Source of the DNA: JAWKWH01 sp041397625
GTDB taxonomy: Bacteria; Pseudomonadota; Alphaproteobacteria; Rhizobiales; Rhizobiaceae
Direction: 5' to 3'
Assembly (NCBI GenBank): GCA_041397625.1
Contig: JAWKWH010000002.1
Location: 558,001 to 622,000 of the forward strand
Length of the DNA stretch: 64,000 nt
Made by a program: the position numbers and the translations under genes. The notes under the pieces were generated by a model. That model did no database searches and had not been told where the DNA came from. It was given only the letters and a program-made list of their open reading frames with translations. Positions 35,443 through 43,585 of this stretch are shown piece after piece (the stretch's first letter is position 1; each line of letters opens with the position of its first letter).

Positions 35443-36438
35443 TTGACAAGATTGGCTGGAATCAATCGCCGTTTTGTTCTGGGGGGGCTGGTTTCCACCG
35501 TGGCCCTCGCGGGCATGTGGCCGGTTTATGCAAAACAGGTCATCAAGGAGATTGCCGACCTCAAACCTGGCGAATTCACCTGGCATCCGGAACGCTCGCC
35601 GAACGGTCCGGTGTCGGTCGTTGTCTCGCTTCCCGAGCAGCTCGTCCATGTCTACCGCAACGGCGTTCGCATCGCGGTGTCTACCTGTTCCACGGGCAAA
35701 CCCGGCCACGAGACGCCGACCGGCGTGTTCGTGGTTCTGCAGAAAGACAAGCATCATCATTCATCGACCTACAACAACGCGCCGATGCCAAACACCAACC
35801 GGTTGACTTGGTCCGGCATCGCCTTGCATGCCGGCAAGTTGCCCGGCTATCCGGCTAGCCACGGCTGTGTTCGGCTGCCGCTCGATTTTTCGGAACTGCT
35901 GTTCACCGTCACGCATCTCGGCACGCCGGTCATCATTTCCGGTTCCCACAGCGATCCGTGGGAACTGACGCATCCGGGAATGGTGTTGGGCAACTACACG
36001 GAGCAGGAGTTCGAGCAGGTGCTTGCCGGCCTGGCGGAAAAGAAACATCCATCCGATTGGCGGGAAGCGGAATCCTTTCCAGTGACGAGCCTCGTCATAT
36101 CGTCGGCCGACAAGATGGTTGAACTGATCGAGAACAACGACGTGATCGCAAGAACCAAGCTCATCCTGAAGGGGAGCGGGAAGCTCGGCTCGCATGTGCT
36201 CGTGCTCAACGGAGCCCACCATGGGACAAAGGGAATGCACTGGTCGGCCATCAGCCACCACGAGGGCGGCGGTGCATCTTCCTCGGACGATCAGCTCGTG
36301 CGCCGCCTCGGCGTCGAGCACGGTTTCGCCGAAATCATGCGCAAGCATATGCATCCGGGTATGATGATGATACTTACCGATCTGCCGCTGGAAGCGAACC
36401 GCCGTTCCGGGAAGGATTTCGTCATCGTAACGAGCTGA
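35443..36438 (+). CDS. L,D-transpeptidase (YkuD family), exported
   Basis: A 331-residue exported peptidoglycan cross-linking or remodelling enzyme. The start is taken as TTG 35443 (M-TRLAGINRRFVLGGLVSTVALAG), with GGAGG about 10 bp upstream; an ATG at 35365 opens the same frame 26 codons earlier. The N-terminus carries NRRFVLGG, which resembles a twin-arginine signal. The YkuD domain (about 60-190) has VVVSLPEQLVHVYRNG and the catalytic SHGCVRLP. A C-terminal region of 140 residues has no recognised domain. It is first of six co-oriented genes for exported proteins. Confidence 0.9.
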   Translation: MTRLAGINRRFVLGGLVSTVALAGMWPVYAKQVIKEIADLKPGEFTWHPERSPNGPVSVVVSLPEQLVHVYRNGVRIAVSTCSTGKPGHETPTGVFVVLQKDKHHHSSTYNNAPMPNTNRLTWSGIALHAGKLPGYPASHGCVRLPLDFSELLFTVTHLGTPVIISGSHSDPWELTHPGMVLGNYTEQEFEQVLAGLAEKKHPSDWREAESFPVTSLVISSADKMVELIENNDVIARTKLILKGSGKLGSHVLVLNGAHHGTKGMHWSAISHHEGGGASSSDDQLVRRLGVEHGFAEIMRKHMHPGMMMILTDLPLEANRRSGKDFVIVTS

Positions 36439-36497
36439 TCGGTGATGGCGAGTTGTGTGATAATCCACGTTGAAATCAAAATGAGAGGGTCAACGGA

Positions 36498-36809
36498 ATG
36501 AGAGTAAAACATAGTGTCACCCTGTTGGCGGTTGCGGCGTCATTCGCGCTTGGTGCCTGTTCGGAAACCACCTCCGAAAGCCCGGCGCCTGCGATGCGCA
36601 CCGGTAGCGCGGAGGACGAGGCGGCCTGTGAGCGTGCTGTTTTCGACGAAACCCAGAACGAGAACACCGTTGTCCTGAGCTCCGACTTCTCGCAGGCGAA
36701 CACCGAGGTCATCATCGGTGTCGGCCCCAACCGTGCGAAATGGCGTTGCCTGGTTTCGGGCGGGCGCGTCGCCGAAGTCATGTCGCTGACCGACGAAGGC
36801 GCGCTCTAA
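36498..36809 (+). CDS. Small exported lipoprotein, unknown function
   Basis: A 103-residue protein with signal peptide and lipobox ALGAC (start MRVKHSVTLLAVAASF). The mature part has two further Cys (ACERAV and RCLV) and reads as a compact alpha/beta fold with a conserved-looking GVGPNRAKWRC segment. I recall similar small proteins next to SH3/lysozyme-inhibitor-type genes in proteobacteria, but I cannot name a family. It lies 59 bp after the L,D-transpeptidase gene. Confidence 0.75.
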   Translation: MRVKHSVTLLAVAASFALGACSETTSESPAPAMRTGSAEDEAACERAVFDETQNENTVVLSSDFSQANTEVIIGVGPNRAKWRCLVSGGRVAEVMSLTDEGAL

Positions 36810-36981
36810 GGGCCGCAGCTGCCGTCCGGTTTTAATTCCGAGACGGGCAAGCCGACCAGTGGGAAACCGTGGACCATCTCCGTGGCCTTGGGAATGCAAG
36901 GCCGCGGGAAAGCGAAAGATATTGCGGTCTTGCATTGTCCGGCGGGCAGCACTTCCCGCAGTTTGAGGAAGGAATAGCGCG

Positions 36982-38064
36982 ATGAAAAAGCTGTTGGCGG
37001 TGATCCTGGTTTTCCTGGTCGGGATGACGGCTGCCGAATTCGGCGCTTTTGCACAGAGCGATATGCGCACCGAAAGGGTGCGGTTCAACGCCGGCAGGTC
37101 GGGAACGACGATCCAGGATCGTATCCGCGGTTATGAATCGGTCCTGTATCTGATCGATGCCAGAGCCGGGCAGACCATGAATGTCTCACTCAATCCGTCG
37201 AACGGGGCGACCTATTTCAACGTCTACGCGCCGGGTCGCGGTCCGGGCGACGAAGCCCTGGCGACAGGAGACACCACCGGGCCGATGGTGCCGGACCTGA
37301 ACAGGTTCAACGGCGTGTTGCCACAGACCGGAACCTACACGATTTCGGTCTACCTGTTCCGCTCCGCGGCACGCCGAAACGAGCGTTCGAACTACACTCT
37401 CGACATTTCGATTTCTGCCGGCGGCACCGCCACCCAACTGCCGGAGGTGGATGATGACTATGCCGACGGTCTGGAAGGCGGTCCCGATTTCTGGGAGGTT
37501 ACAGGCGTCAGCGCCGGCGATGAACTGAACCTCAGGCGGAGACCATCCACCGGTACGCGGATCCTGGCCCGACTTCCCAACGGGACCGTGTTGAGGAACC
37601 AGGGTTGTCGCATGACCGGCGGCCAGCGCTGGTGCCGCGTCGAGACGACGGACGGCAGCCGCATCGTCGGATGGGTTGCCGGTCGCTACCTGCGCGAGAG
37701 CGGCGCGGCGGCCCAACTTCCGACGCGGCCGCCACAGCATCCGGTCGGCGGTACCGACACTGTCCGCGTCCGGTTTTCGGCCGGATCGTCGGGCGCCGTC
37801 TATTCCGGCAGGTTGTCGCCCGGCGGTTCGACACGCTATGTGCTCAACGCGCGTGACGGCCAGTTTCTCGACGTACGGGTCGGCTCCGCCGCCGCCGTGG
37901 TTTCCTACCAGATTTTCAATCCGGACGGCTCGTTCCTGCTCGATCAGATCAGCGCATCGAAACCCTATCGCGGGCAGCTGTGGCAGTCGGGCGACCATGT
38001 GATCGAGGTCATAAACCGCGGCGGACGCACGGCTTCCTACGACGTGACCTTCGGAATCCAGTAA
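36982..38064 (+). CDS. Exported protein: repeat domain - SH3 - repeat domain
   Basis: A 360-residue protein with signal peptide (to about residue 25, AFAQ). Domain A (about 31-145, from VRFNAGRSGTTIQDRIRGYES to NYTLDISI) and domain B (about 257-360, from VRVRFSAGSSGAVYSGRLSPGGS) are related to each other and to the next gene. Between them is a bacterial SH3-type domain (about 165-235, LNLRRRPSTGTRILARLPNGT, and GWVAGRYLRE). The repeat domain resembles what I recall of g-type lysozyme inhibitor (PliG)/PPC-like beta-sandwiches; that is unverified. It probably protects or binds cell wall in the periplasm. GAGGAAGG precedes the ATG at about 8 bp. Confidence 0.8.
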   Translation: MKKLLAVILVFLVGMTAAEFGAFAQSDMRTERVRFNAGRSGTTIQDRIRGYESVLYLIDARAGQTMNVSLNPSNGATYFNVYAPGRGPGDEALATGDTTGPMVPDLNRFNGVLPQTGTYTISVYLFRSAARRNERSNYTLDISISAGGTATQLPEVDDDYADGLEGGPDFWEVTGVSAGDELNLRRRPSTGTRILARLPNGTVLRNQGCRMTGGQRWCRVETTDGSRIVGWVAGRYLRESGAAAQLPTRPPQHPVGGTDTVRVRFSAGSSGAVYSGRLSPGGSTRYVLNARDGQFLDVRVGSAAAVVSYQIFNPDGSFLLDQISASKPYRGQLWQSGDHVIEVINRGGRTASYDVTFGIQ

Positions 38065-38117
38065 TCCACTCGAAACGCGAATACGAAGCCGCTTCAATGC
38101 TGCAAACGGAGATACAG

Positions 38118-38528
38118 ATGAAAAACATTGTTCGATTGGCCCTGGTTGCCGCTTTTCTCGGTGCGGTGCCGGCGACGGCCCAGATGTCGGCCGAAGTCAA
38201 GTTCGATCCCGGCAACTACGGCACCTTGCTGAGCGGAACGATCAGGGGTGACGAGTATTTCGACTACAGGCTTGGTGCCAGCGGTGGCCAGGAACTGTTC
38301 GCCGAGCTGACCGTGACCGGAACCAACGGCGACGGGACGATCTATTTCAACGTACTTCCGCCCGGCAGCAACGACGCGGCGATCTACGTCGGCTCCAACG
38401 ATACCGACCGGACCGAGACGATCAACCTGCCGGAGAGTGGCGAGTATATCATCCGCGTCTATCTGCTTGGCAACGATCGCGATACCGACAAGACGGTCGG
38501 ATACAACCTCGACATCTCGATCCAGTAG
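38118..38528 (+). CDS. Exported single-domain protein, same repeat family (lysozyme-inhibitor-like)
   Basis: A 136-residue protein: a signal peptide ending near residue 22 (ATAQ), then one copy of the domain in the previous gene (VKFDPGNYGTLLSGTIRGDEYFDYRLGASGGQ, FNVLPPGSNDAAIYVGSNDTD, YIIRVYLLGNDRDTDKTVGYNLDISI). The start at 38118 (MKNIVRLALVAAFLG) has ACGGAG at 6 bp; an in-frame ATG seven codons earlier is not supported. The gene is probably a local duplication product of the domain at 36982. Function by analogy would be periplasmic inhibition of host or rival lysozyme; unproven. Confidence 0.8.
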   Translation: MKNIVRLALVAAFLGAVPATAQMSAEVKFDPGNYGTLLSGTIRGDEYFDYRLGASGGQELFAELTVTGTNGDGTIYFNVLPPGSNDAAIYVGSNDTDRTETINLPESGEYIIRVYLLGNDRDTDKTVGYNLDISIQ

Positions 38529-38637
38529 TCGAGACGGGGAACCAGAACCGCGCGTCACCTTTTCGGCGCGATGCTTGGCCAGGATCGTGAAGCCCGCCGC
38601 GCGCGGGCTGCACGTCGTCTTTGATCGGGAGACCCGC

Positions 38638-39582
38638 ATGATTTTCCCAAACCTGCGCCACTTGATGTGTGCGGCCATCCTTGTCGTCCTGACGCCCACC
38701 ACCGCCAGCGCAGCCGAGCTTACGGGCACGTCGTGGCGGCTCGTCAGGATCACATCCGCAAGCGACCGCATCGACGAACCCGAGGATCGAGACAGGTATA
38801 CGATCGAATTCCAGGCCGATGGCAGCGCGGCAATCGGAGCGGACTGCAATCGGGGCTTTGGCTCGTGGCGGTCGGAAGCGGCGGGCCAGCTCGAATTCGG
38901 ACCGATCGCGACGACGAAGGCGATGTGCCCACCAGGCTCGCTGTTCGGCACCTATCTCGCCAGCCTCGGGCAAGTGAGCGGCTATGAGATAAAGGAAGGT
39001 CACCTGCATCTCGCCACCACGGCGGAGGGTTCGGGTGTCGAGCTGGAACCGGTTTCCTCCGCACCCCTGGCTGCGACGGTTCTTGGAGAGGCCGTCCGCA
39101 CGGAGGACGTCGCGGTGGTGCGGGATGTTGTCCTGGGCCGGCTGTTCGAACAGTTCGCGCAGAAGAACGGCATTCGCGCCGAACGGGAGGAGATCGACGC
39201 CCATCTCGAAGCACTGCGCAAGGGCATGGGCGAAAACGGCTCGGCGGACGAGAAGAGCCTGACACCGGAGGAAGCCGAGCAGCTCGGCGAATTGCGACAG
39301 CAGATGGCCCGCTCGATCATCCGCCAATGGAAGATTAACAAAGCGCTTTACGACACCTATGGCGGCCGCATCATCTACCAGCAACTCGGACCCGAACCGC
39401 TCGACGCCTACCGGAATTTCCTGGAGCAACGCCGGTCTGAAGGCGCGTTCGAGATCCATGGCAAGGCCATGGCCGACGCATTCTGGCGCTATTTTACCGA
39501 TGATTCGATCCATGATTTCATGGAACCGGGAGGTGCCGACGAGGCTCGGGCCTTCGCGGTTCCGCCCTGGCAGGCACAGTAG
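38638..39582 (+). CDS. Exported META-domain protein with helical C-terminal extension
   Basis: A 314-residue protein. Signal peptide MIFPNLRHLMCAAILVVL ends near ASAAE. An N-terminal META (HslJ-like) domain (about 25-130) shows LTGTSWRLVRITSA, FQADGSAAIGADCNRGFGSW and ATTKAMCPPG. The C-terminal 180 residues are charged and helical (EEIDAHLEALRKGMGEN, EEAEQLGELRQQMARSIIRQWKINKALYDTYGG). They are reminiscent of the SurA/PpiD-type N-terminal chaperone helices, but no PPIase core is visible. Start at 38638 with CGGGAG at 7 bp. Confidence 0.78.
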   Translation: MIFPNLRHLMCAAILVVLTPTTASAAELTGTSWRLVRITSASDRIDEPEDRDRYTIEFQADGSAAIGADCNRGFGSWRSEAAGQLEFGPIATTKAMCPPGSLFGTYLASLGQVSGYEIKEGHLHLATTAEGSGVELEPVSSAPLAATVLGEAVRTEDVAVVRDVVLGRLFEQFAQKNGIRAEREEIDAHLEALRKGMGENGSADEKSLTPEEAEQLGELRQQMARSIIRQWKINKALYDTYGGRIIYQQLGPEPLDAYRNFLEQRRSEGAFEIHGKAMADAFWRYFTDDSIHDFMEPGGADEARAFAVPPWQAQ

Positions 39583-39667
39583 AAGTCGATCCTGGCAGCG
39601 CGGTGATCGGTTTGCGTGCCTCGCAGCCGCCGCGAAATGGGATCGGCGTTGAGGGATGGGAGGTGGC

Positions 39668-40453
39668 ATGCTGAATTTTCGCAATGTTTCGAAGCTCTTG
39701 GCGGTGCTGGCGCTGATCGCCGCCGGTTTTGCAAGCAGCGCGGAAAGCGCTGACAGCGACCCGGTCGAGACGCTCCTGTCGAAGCTCGCGCCGCCGCCGT
39801 CCGACGAAGCGCTCGCCGCCATTCCGGATTTCGGGCGAAAGCTGCTTGCGCTCAGGAGCTATGTCCGCGCCGGTTCGAAGCTTGCCAAGCGGTGGAGCTG
39901 GACGGACGAGGAAATCGAAGCCTTTCAGGGCTCGGCGGAGCAGAAGGCGCTTCTGGCGGAAGTTGCTGCCGTGAGCGCGCATTTCGCCGAGGCCAATCCC
40001 GGATACGAGATTTACGCCAACACGAAAGTCCGCAGTCTCGACGTTCAGATCAGCCACTGGAACAGTAATCAGTCGGTTGGAGCAGCCGCGGAAGAGATAC
40101 TTGCCGGGTGGACGGAAAAATTCGGCGCAAAGCTGGAGGCTTCCGCCGGCCCCGACGAAAAGGAAGTGCGGAACTGGCTGTCGGGTTTCAAAGGCGCGAA
40201 GCGCTCAAACCTGGCGGCGCCCGGGCTTACGGCTCACGGCCAGGCGCATGCCATCGACTTTCAGGTCATGAAGGACGGGCGGATCATCGCCGGCGCCGAT
40301 TCGCATCAGATCGAAACGGTGTGGCGCGCCGACAGGTGGGACGAGAAGCTGAAACAAAGCATGGATGCGGCGGGACCGTCCTTTACCGGCCCACTGCATT
40401 CGCCGGAAGAGCCATGGCACTACCATTACGATCCGGAAGTCGTATCGGAATAG
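39668..40453 (+). CDS. Exported M15-like zinc peptidase (peptidoglycan carboxypeptidase-type)
   Basis: A 261-residue protein: signal peptide (MLNFRNVSKLLAVLALIAAGFASSAES), a helical middle, and a C-terminal M15-like catalytic patch: TAHGQAHAIDFQV, where His and Asp are the probable zinc ligands, and EEPWHYHYDPE with the third ligand and catalytic Glu. The start at 39668 has GGGAGG 4 bp upstream. This would be a D,D- or L,D-carboxypeptidase, or a lytic enzyme acting on peptidoglycan stem peptides. It closes the series of exported proteins. Confidence 0.78.
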   Translation: MLNFRNVSKLLAVLALIAAGFASSAESADSDPVETLLSKLAPPPSDEALAAIPDFGRKLLALRSYVRAGSKLAKRWSWTDEEIEAFQGSAEQKALLAEVAAVSAHFAEANPGYEIYANTKVRSLDVQISHWNSNQSVGAAAEEILAGWTEKFGAKLEASAGPDEKEVRNWLSGFKGAKRSNLAAPGLTAHGQAHAIDFQVMKDGRIIAGADSHQIETVWRADRWDEKLKQSMDAAGPSFTGPLHSPEEPWHYHYDPEVVSE

Positions 40454-40510
40454 AAACGGGGTTTTCCGCTCACGGATCGTATCGTCGGCACGGCGGCAAG
40501 TCCGCTCCGC

Positions 40511-42223
40511 TCATCCGAACAGCAAGTCGACCTGTTCTTTCATGCGGGCTTTGAGGTCCGGTTCGTAGCGCCGGTCTTCGATGAACCTGTCGGCGCTGGC
40601 GGCATCGCTTATGCCCAGTTGCGCGAGCCCCCGCAGGGCATCCTTGAGCGATGCGGCGTCGCTACTCCAGGCAGCCGCGATCGCACGTAGGAAATTGCCG
40701 GGAAAGGATTGCAGCAGACCCAGCGACGGAGCGGTTGCAACCAGACCGTCGGTATCGTTTTCCAGGAGGGCGTGGAATGCGGGGGCAATATAGTACCATT
40801 CGGGCGGCGTCGGGTTGAGGTCGAATGCACGCGCGACGAGTTCCAGGCCCTCGTTCCATTTGCCGGTGCTGACGGCAAGCCTGGCGCCGAACTCCGCCAG
40901 CAGGTGGGGGCTGTTCGGTCTCAGTTCCAGGTTCCTGCGACCGTAGCGTTCGAAGGCCGCATAATCGGGATCGGGCTTTTCGATTGCCCAGATCATCGCG
41001 GTGCGCAGGACAATCGGATTGAGCGGCGACAGATCGAGCGCCCTGGCGATGGCGAGTTCCGCGTCGCGCCATGCATCGCCGCTCGCCGCCGGATCCCGCT
41101 TTTGATCCGCCTCGTCCATGTAGATATATGCCAAGGCGGCCCAAGCCTCGGCATATCCGGGATTGCGCGCCACCGACTGCTTCAAACAGTCACGCAGGTG
41201 ACCGCGAAGGCCGTCCGTTGGCTCCTTCCAATATGTGTAGATTTCCATGAAGCAACGGAATGCGGCGGTATCGATCGAAAGCGCCGGCGGCGGGTTGGTC
41301 TTCATCAGTTCGGGAAGTATCCCGTTTTCAGACCCGACCACCGACGCGATCTTGTCGGAAATCTCGAACTGCAGCTTCTCGATGTCGGTACTGTCGAGCC
41401 GTTTGCGGAAGGTGTTGGACCACTTGATCTTCAGCGCGGGAAAACTCTGCAGGGTCACCGCCACGATCATGACGCCGGCGCTGTCCGATACGCGGCCGGA
41501 AAGAACGTAGTGCGGTGGATTCGAATTGCTGGCCTTTTCCGTGAGCGATCCAAGCCCGATGTCTTCGTCCGGCAATTGTACCACCGATAGCCACGGATAC
41601 CGTGCCATGTCGGCGACAAGTTCAGCCGACAGGCCGATGGCGAGATCCTGCGCCGTTTGCTGCGAGGGCGAGTTCTTCACATGGGCGAATGGCTGGACAA
41701 GAACCCTTGGACCCTCGAAATGCTTCACTTCCGGCAGATGCGACTGCGGACCGGCCAGCTTCAGGCCGACCGCCACGGCAATGGCCAATCCGGCCGCTAT
41801 CGCCACAATCGAGGCCAACAACGCCTTCGGGCGCGAGAGGAGCCGCGCCGGCATTCCCGCAACGCCTCTACTCTCAATCTTTGAGAACCTTGGCTCGTAA
41901 CGTCCCGTCGGGATATCTATGCGCACCGCGTCGTCCCGACCGTCATTCGCATAGTATTGGGTCAACGCCTGACGCAGGCTGCGAGCAAGAACGCGGACAC
42001 TGGGGTCGGACTGCGGATCGAAATCCGTTGGTCGGCCCAGCGCGTCCACACCGATCGAGTACGCCTTCAGTTCCCCGCCTTTTCCCGAAAGCGTCTGCTC
42101 GACGACATGTTTGAGCATGGCGGTGGCCTGCGGCGCGGCGACGAGGGGCCGGCTCGAGACGACCTTGGCCAGCGCATCGCGAACCTCTTGGGGGGATATC
42201 CCTCCGGGTGCCTCTTCGCTCAA
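40511..42223 (-). CDS. Membrane-anchored TPR protein with cytoplasmic DNA-binding-like domain
   Basis: A 570-residue protein of CadC-like layout. The N-terminal cytoplasmic module (about 5-105, EVRDALAKVVSSRPLVAAPQA, LKAYSIGVDALGRPTDFDPQ, DPSVRVLARSLRQALTQYY, GRYEPRF) is common in rhizobial TPR/adenylate-cyclase-type regulators. One membrane segment (about 130-155) follows, then a periplasmic TolB/FlgO-like region and a TPR stretch (about 340-560). The start is uncertain: TTG 42223 has GAGG at 6 bp; an ATG at 42337 extends it 38 codons without a ribosome site. It diverges from the LuxR gene. Confidence 0.75.
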   Translation of the reverse strand: MSEEAPGGISPQEVRDALAKVVSSRPLVAAPQATAMLKHVVEQTLSGKGGELKAYSIGVDALGRPTDFDPQSDPSVRVLARSLRQALTQYYANDGRDDAVRIDIPTGRYEPRFSKIESRGVAGMPARLLSRPKALLASIVAIAAGLAIAVAVGLKLAGPQSHLPEVKHFEGPRVLVQPFAHVKNSPSQQTAQDLAIGLSAELVADMARYPWLSVVQLPDEDIGLGSLTEKASNSNPPHYVLSGRVSDSAGVMIVAVTLQSFPALKIKWSNTFRKRLDSTDIEKLQFEISDKIASVVGSENGILPELMKTNPPPALSIDTAAFRCFMEIYTYWKEPTDGLRGHLRDCLKQSVARNPGYAEAWAALAYIYMDEADQKRDPAASGDAWRDAELAIARALDLSPLNPIVLRTAMIWAIEKPDPDYAAFERYGRRNLELRPNSPHLLAEFGARLAVSTGKWNEGLELVARAFDLNPTPPEWYYIAPAFHALLENDTDGLVATAPSLGLLQSFPGNFLRAIAAAWSSDAASLKDALRGLAQLGISDAASADRFIEDRRYEPDLKARMKEQVDLLFG

Positions 42224-42436
42224 TGCATGCCTCGCATTTGAAAAGCGGTCTGCATCTTTCGGTTTCTCTCTTCTGGCAAACTGAAGATCGTACCTGCCAA
42301 GCGGAGCCCTTCCGCAACCACGAACCTCCGGCAACATTGCGCAATCAAGGCTAGTAGCCTCCGGCTAACCGTTAGTTACATCAAAAAAATCCGGGCAACA
42401 AATATCTGGACAGCAGTCGCAATTACGGAGGCTGCC

Positions 42437-43168
42437 ATGCCGATTGACGGGAGAAAACTGACTGGCGCGCTTGAAGCCGTTGTCTCGCAGGAAAAACCCG
42501 AGTCGGTGTCGCTGGCCGCTTCCGTCGCAGCGGAACTGGTCGGCGCGCAGGAGTTCGGACTGCTCACGATAGAACTGCATCACGAAGCAGACATCGTTTC
42601 CGTGCGAAACGTGGTGATCCATGCCGGAGCACTGGGCTCGGAGATCATGAATAGGCAGGTGCATCAAAGGGCACGATGGTGGGAGCGGAACTTGTCTGAC
42701 ACGACACGAACCATGGTTCCGCGCTTGCTTCAGTCTGACCCCGACTTCGCGTCGGACGCTTTCCGGTTTGCCGGGGAGCCGCTCATCAATCCGAAGCTCT
42801 CAGCGCTTTGCATATTCGAGAAAACGGCACCGGGTCTCATGAACGCGGCGATCGCTGCGGACATGTCGCACGTTCCCTCCGTCCTCGAGCAGCTGGTTTT
42901 TCAAAGTCTTGCAGGCTTGCTTCTCGGCAGCCAGAGATCGGCGATGAGCGATACGTCGAGATTTTCCCTGTCGGCCAGAGAGAAGGAATGCCTCGAATGG
43001 ATTGCACGCGGAAAGACAAGCTTTGAGATCGCACAGATTACCAATCTTTCCATGCACACGGTTAATCACTATCTGGCCAACTCGCTGACCAAGTTGAATG
43101 CGTCCAATCGCGTCCACGCAGTCGTGAAAGCCGTGGCCCTGGGCGTCATCTCCCTGGACGACATCTGA
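42437..43168 (+). CDS. LuxR-family transcriptional regulator
   Basis: A 243-residue regulator. The N-terminal region (about 20-160) has the size of an autoinducer-binding domain but no recognisable ligand-pocket signature, so it may be an orphan or use another signal. The C-terminal GerE helix-turn-helix (about 178-240) reads LSAREKECLEWIARGKTSFEIAQITNLSMHTVNHYLANSLTKLN. The start has GGAG at 6 bp. No luxI-type synthase is nearby. It diverges from the TPR membrane regulator and lies directly beside the phage remnant. Confidence 0.9.
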   Translation: MPIDGRKLTGALEAVVSQEKPESVSLAASVAAELVGAQEFGLLTIELHHEADIVSVRNVVIHAGALGSEIMNRQVHQRARWWERNLSDTTRTMVPRLLQSDPDFASDAFRFAGEPLINPKLSALCIFEKTAPGLMNAAIAADMSHVPSVLEQLVFQSLAGLLLGSQRSAMSDTSRFSLSAREKECLEWIARGKTSFEIAQITNLSMHTVNHYLANSLTKLNASNRVHAVVKAVALGVISLDDI

Positions 43169-43194
43169 CGATATCCCTCCCCCATTGGCAGCCT

Positions 43195-43585
43195 TCACCC
43201 TCTCCGCTTCGTCACAGGCCGAACCCCGTACCGGCCAAAATATTCCTTATCCAAGGCGCGGGAAGACACTGCCGACTTCATGGCAGCAAGTTGGGTGTTG
43301 TAGACCTCCCTGCCATCGGGCCTGCGCTGCCGCTCCGTCTCGATCTGCAGGCCGACATTGTCGACGATGTTCAGCTCCAAGCGCGGTTACGAGCCACCGG
43401 TCATCATCTGGTTCAGTTGGCTGTTGGAGACGATTTGCCCGCCATTCGATCCCATGCGCAGAAGTTCCGGCCCCCGCTCGCCGACGATATAGCTGCCGCC
43501 CGGCATAATCGGCCCAACCGGCGGGTTTGCCGAAGAGGAATCCGAGCAGCCCGCCGTCGGGGCCGCCGAATGCGTTCAACGGTTT
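43195..43585 (-). pseudogene. Degenerate phage tail tape-measure protein, C-terminal fragment
   Basis: Reading leftwards from the AI-2E gene stop, one frame gives NAFGGPDGGLLGFLFGKPAG. After a frameshift the next gives PIMPGGSYIVGERGPELLRM and GSNGGQIVSNSQLNQMMTGGS, then a stop. A third frame gives LNIVDNVGLQIETERQR, DGREVYNTQLAAM and SSRALDKEYFGRYGVRPVTK. The GGSYIVGERGPELLR block and the terminal V-x-E-x...GRYGVRP arrangement are typical of the C-terminus of prophage tail tape-measure proteins. At least two frame breaks show it is dead. No other phage gene is beside it. Confidence 0.8.
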
